Source of the DNA: Bacteroidota bacterium
GTDB lineage: Bacteria > Bacteroidota > Ignavibacteria > UBA10030 > UBA8401
NCBI GenBank assembly: GCA_041658205.1
Contig: JBBAAO010000001.1
Location: 868,001-932,000 of the forward strand
Direction: 5' to 3'
DNA: 64,000 bases
Part shown: in pieces, positions 63,988 through 64,000 of the stretch
Layout: every line of letters begins with the position of its first letter
How positions within the stretch are numbered: position 1 is the first letter of the stretch
Notes under the pieces: generated by a model
Told to the model about the DNA's origin: nothing
Databases searched by the model: none
The model's input: only the letters and a program-made list of their open reading frames with translations
Made by a program: the position numbers and the translations under genes

Positions 63988-64000
63988 CCCGTTTCAATTA

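Noticed and set aside
1..64000. tRNA, rRNA, prophage or IS transposase genes
   Set aside because: I looked for clover-leaf, rRNA and transposase signatures and saw none; only non-autonomous elements are present.

Overview
The window comes from the chromosome of a bacterium in the Bacteroidota/Chlorobiota/Ignavibacteria neighbourhood, most likely an Ignavibacteria- or Kryptonia-like lineage. The main reason is four secreted proteins that end in a type IX secretion (T9SS) C-terminal sorting domain opening with an N-[YF]-P-N-P-F-N-P motif, typical of that group. Many other exported proteins and lipoproteins, moderately AT-rich DNA and scattered intergenic repeats agree. The exact taxon is inferred. 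I saw no rRNA, tRNA, CRISPR array or prophage.

Layout. 1-7.6 kb: housekeeping genes (band-7/SPFH protein, a beta-barrel protein, RlmI-like rRNA methyltransferase, Era, DUF1015, EamA transporter) and a T9SS protein related to S1/P1 nuclease-phospholipase C that has lost several zinc ligands. 8-18 kb: a lipoprotein, then a run with a membrane-bound CHASE2-sigma54 activator, a secreted transglutaminase-like protein and a FecR-like protein, followed by a near-consensus sigma54 promoter in front of a 1244-residue T9SS protein with a CHRD domain. 18-24 kb: CstA, CarB and a thioesterase. 24-33 kb: small exported proteins, including an alpha/beta hydrolase whose N-terminus runs through a repeat and a lysozyme-domain protein split by an in-frame TAA. 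33-42 kb: PDZ protein, YdeI-like protein, CHASE2-adenylate cyclase, M48 protease, PQQ-type propeller and MltC-like transglycosylase. 42-49 kb: two tandem beta-helix paralogues and a 1457-residue ASH-repeat T9SS protein. 49-54.5 kb: a compact cluster of PEGA, LPP20-like, PrsW and YfaP-like genes. 54.5-64 kb: accessory DNA with many repeats, a GH47 mannosidase, tandem two-CW proteins, an integron-type gene cassette with a convincing attC site, and a stand-alone CZB protein.

The best non-gene signals are: (1) a family of three ~162-bp MITEs (7793-7954, 23671-23831, 55983-56146) with GTAA-type terminal inverted repeats and 8-bp target duplications; (2) an integron cassette at 60959-61874 carrying an ICMT-like methyltransferase, with an attC at 61715-61880; (3) two TGGCAC-N5-TTGT sigma54-like promoters (14204-14220 and 38403-38418) in the same window as a sigma54 activator.

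Much of the window concerns the cell envelope: exported adhesin-like or enzymatic proteins, lipoproteins, peptidoglycan enzymes, envelope proteases, and two CHASE2 sensors with different outputs (sigma54 activation and cyclic nucleotide).
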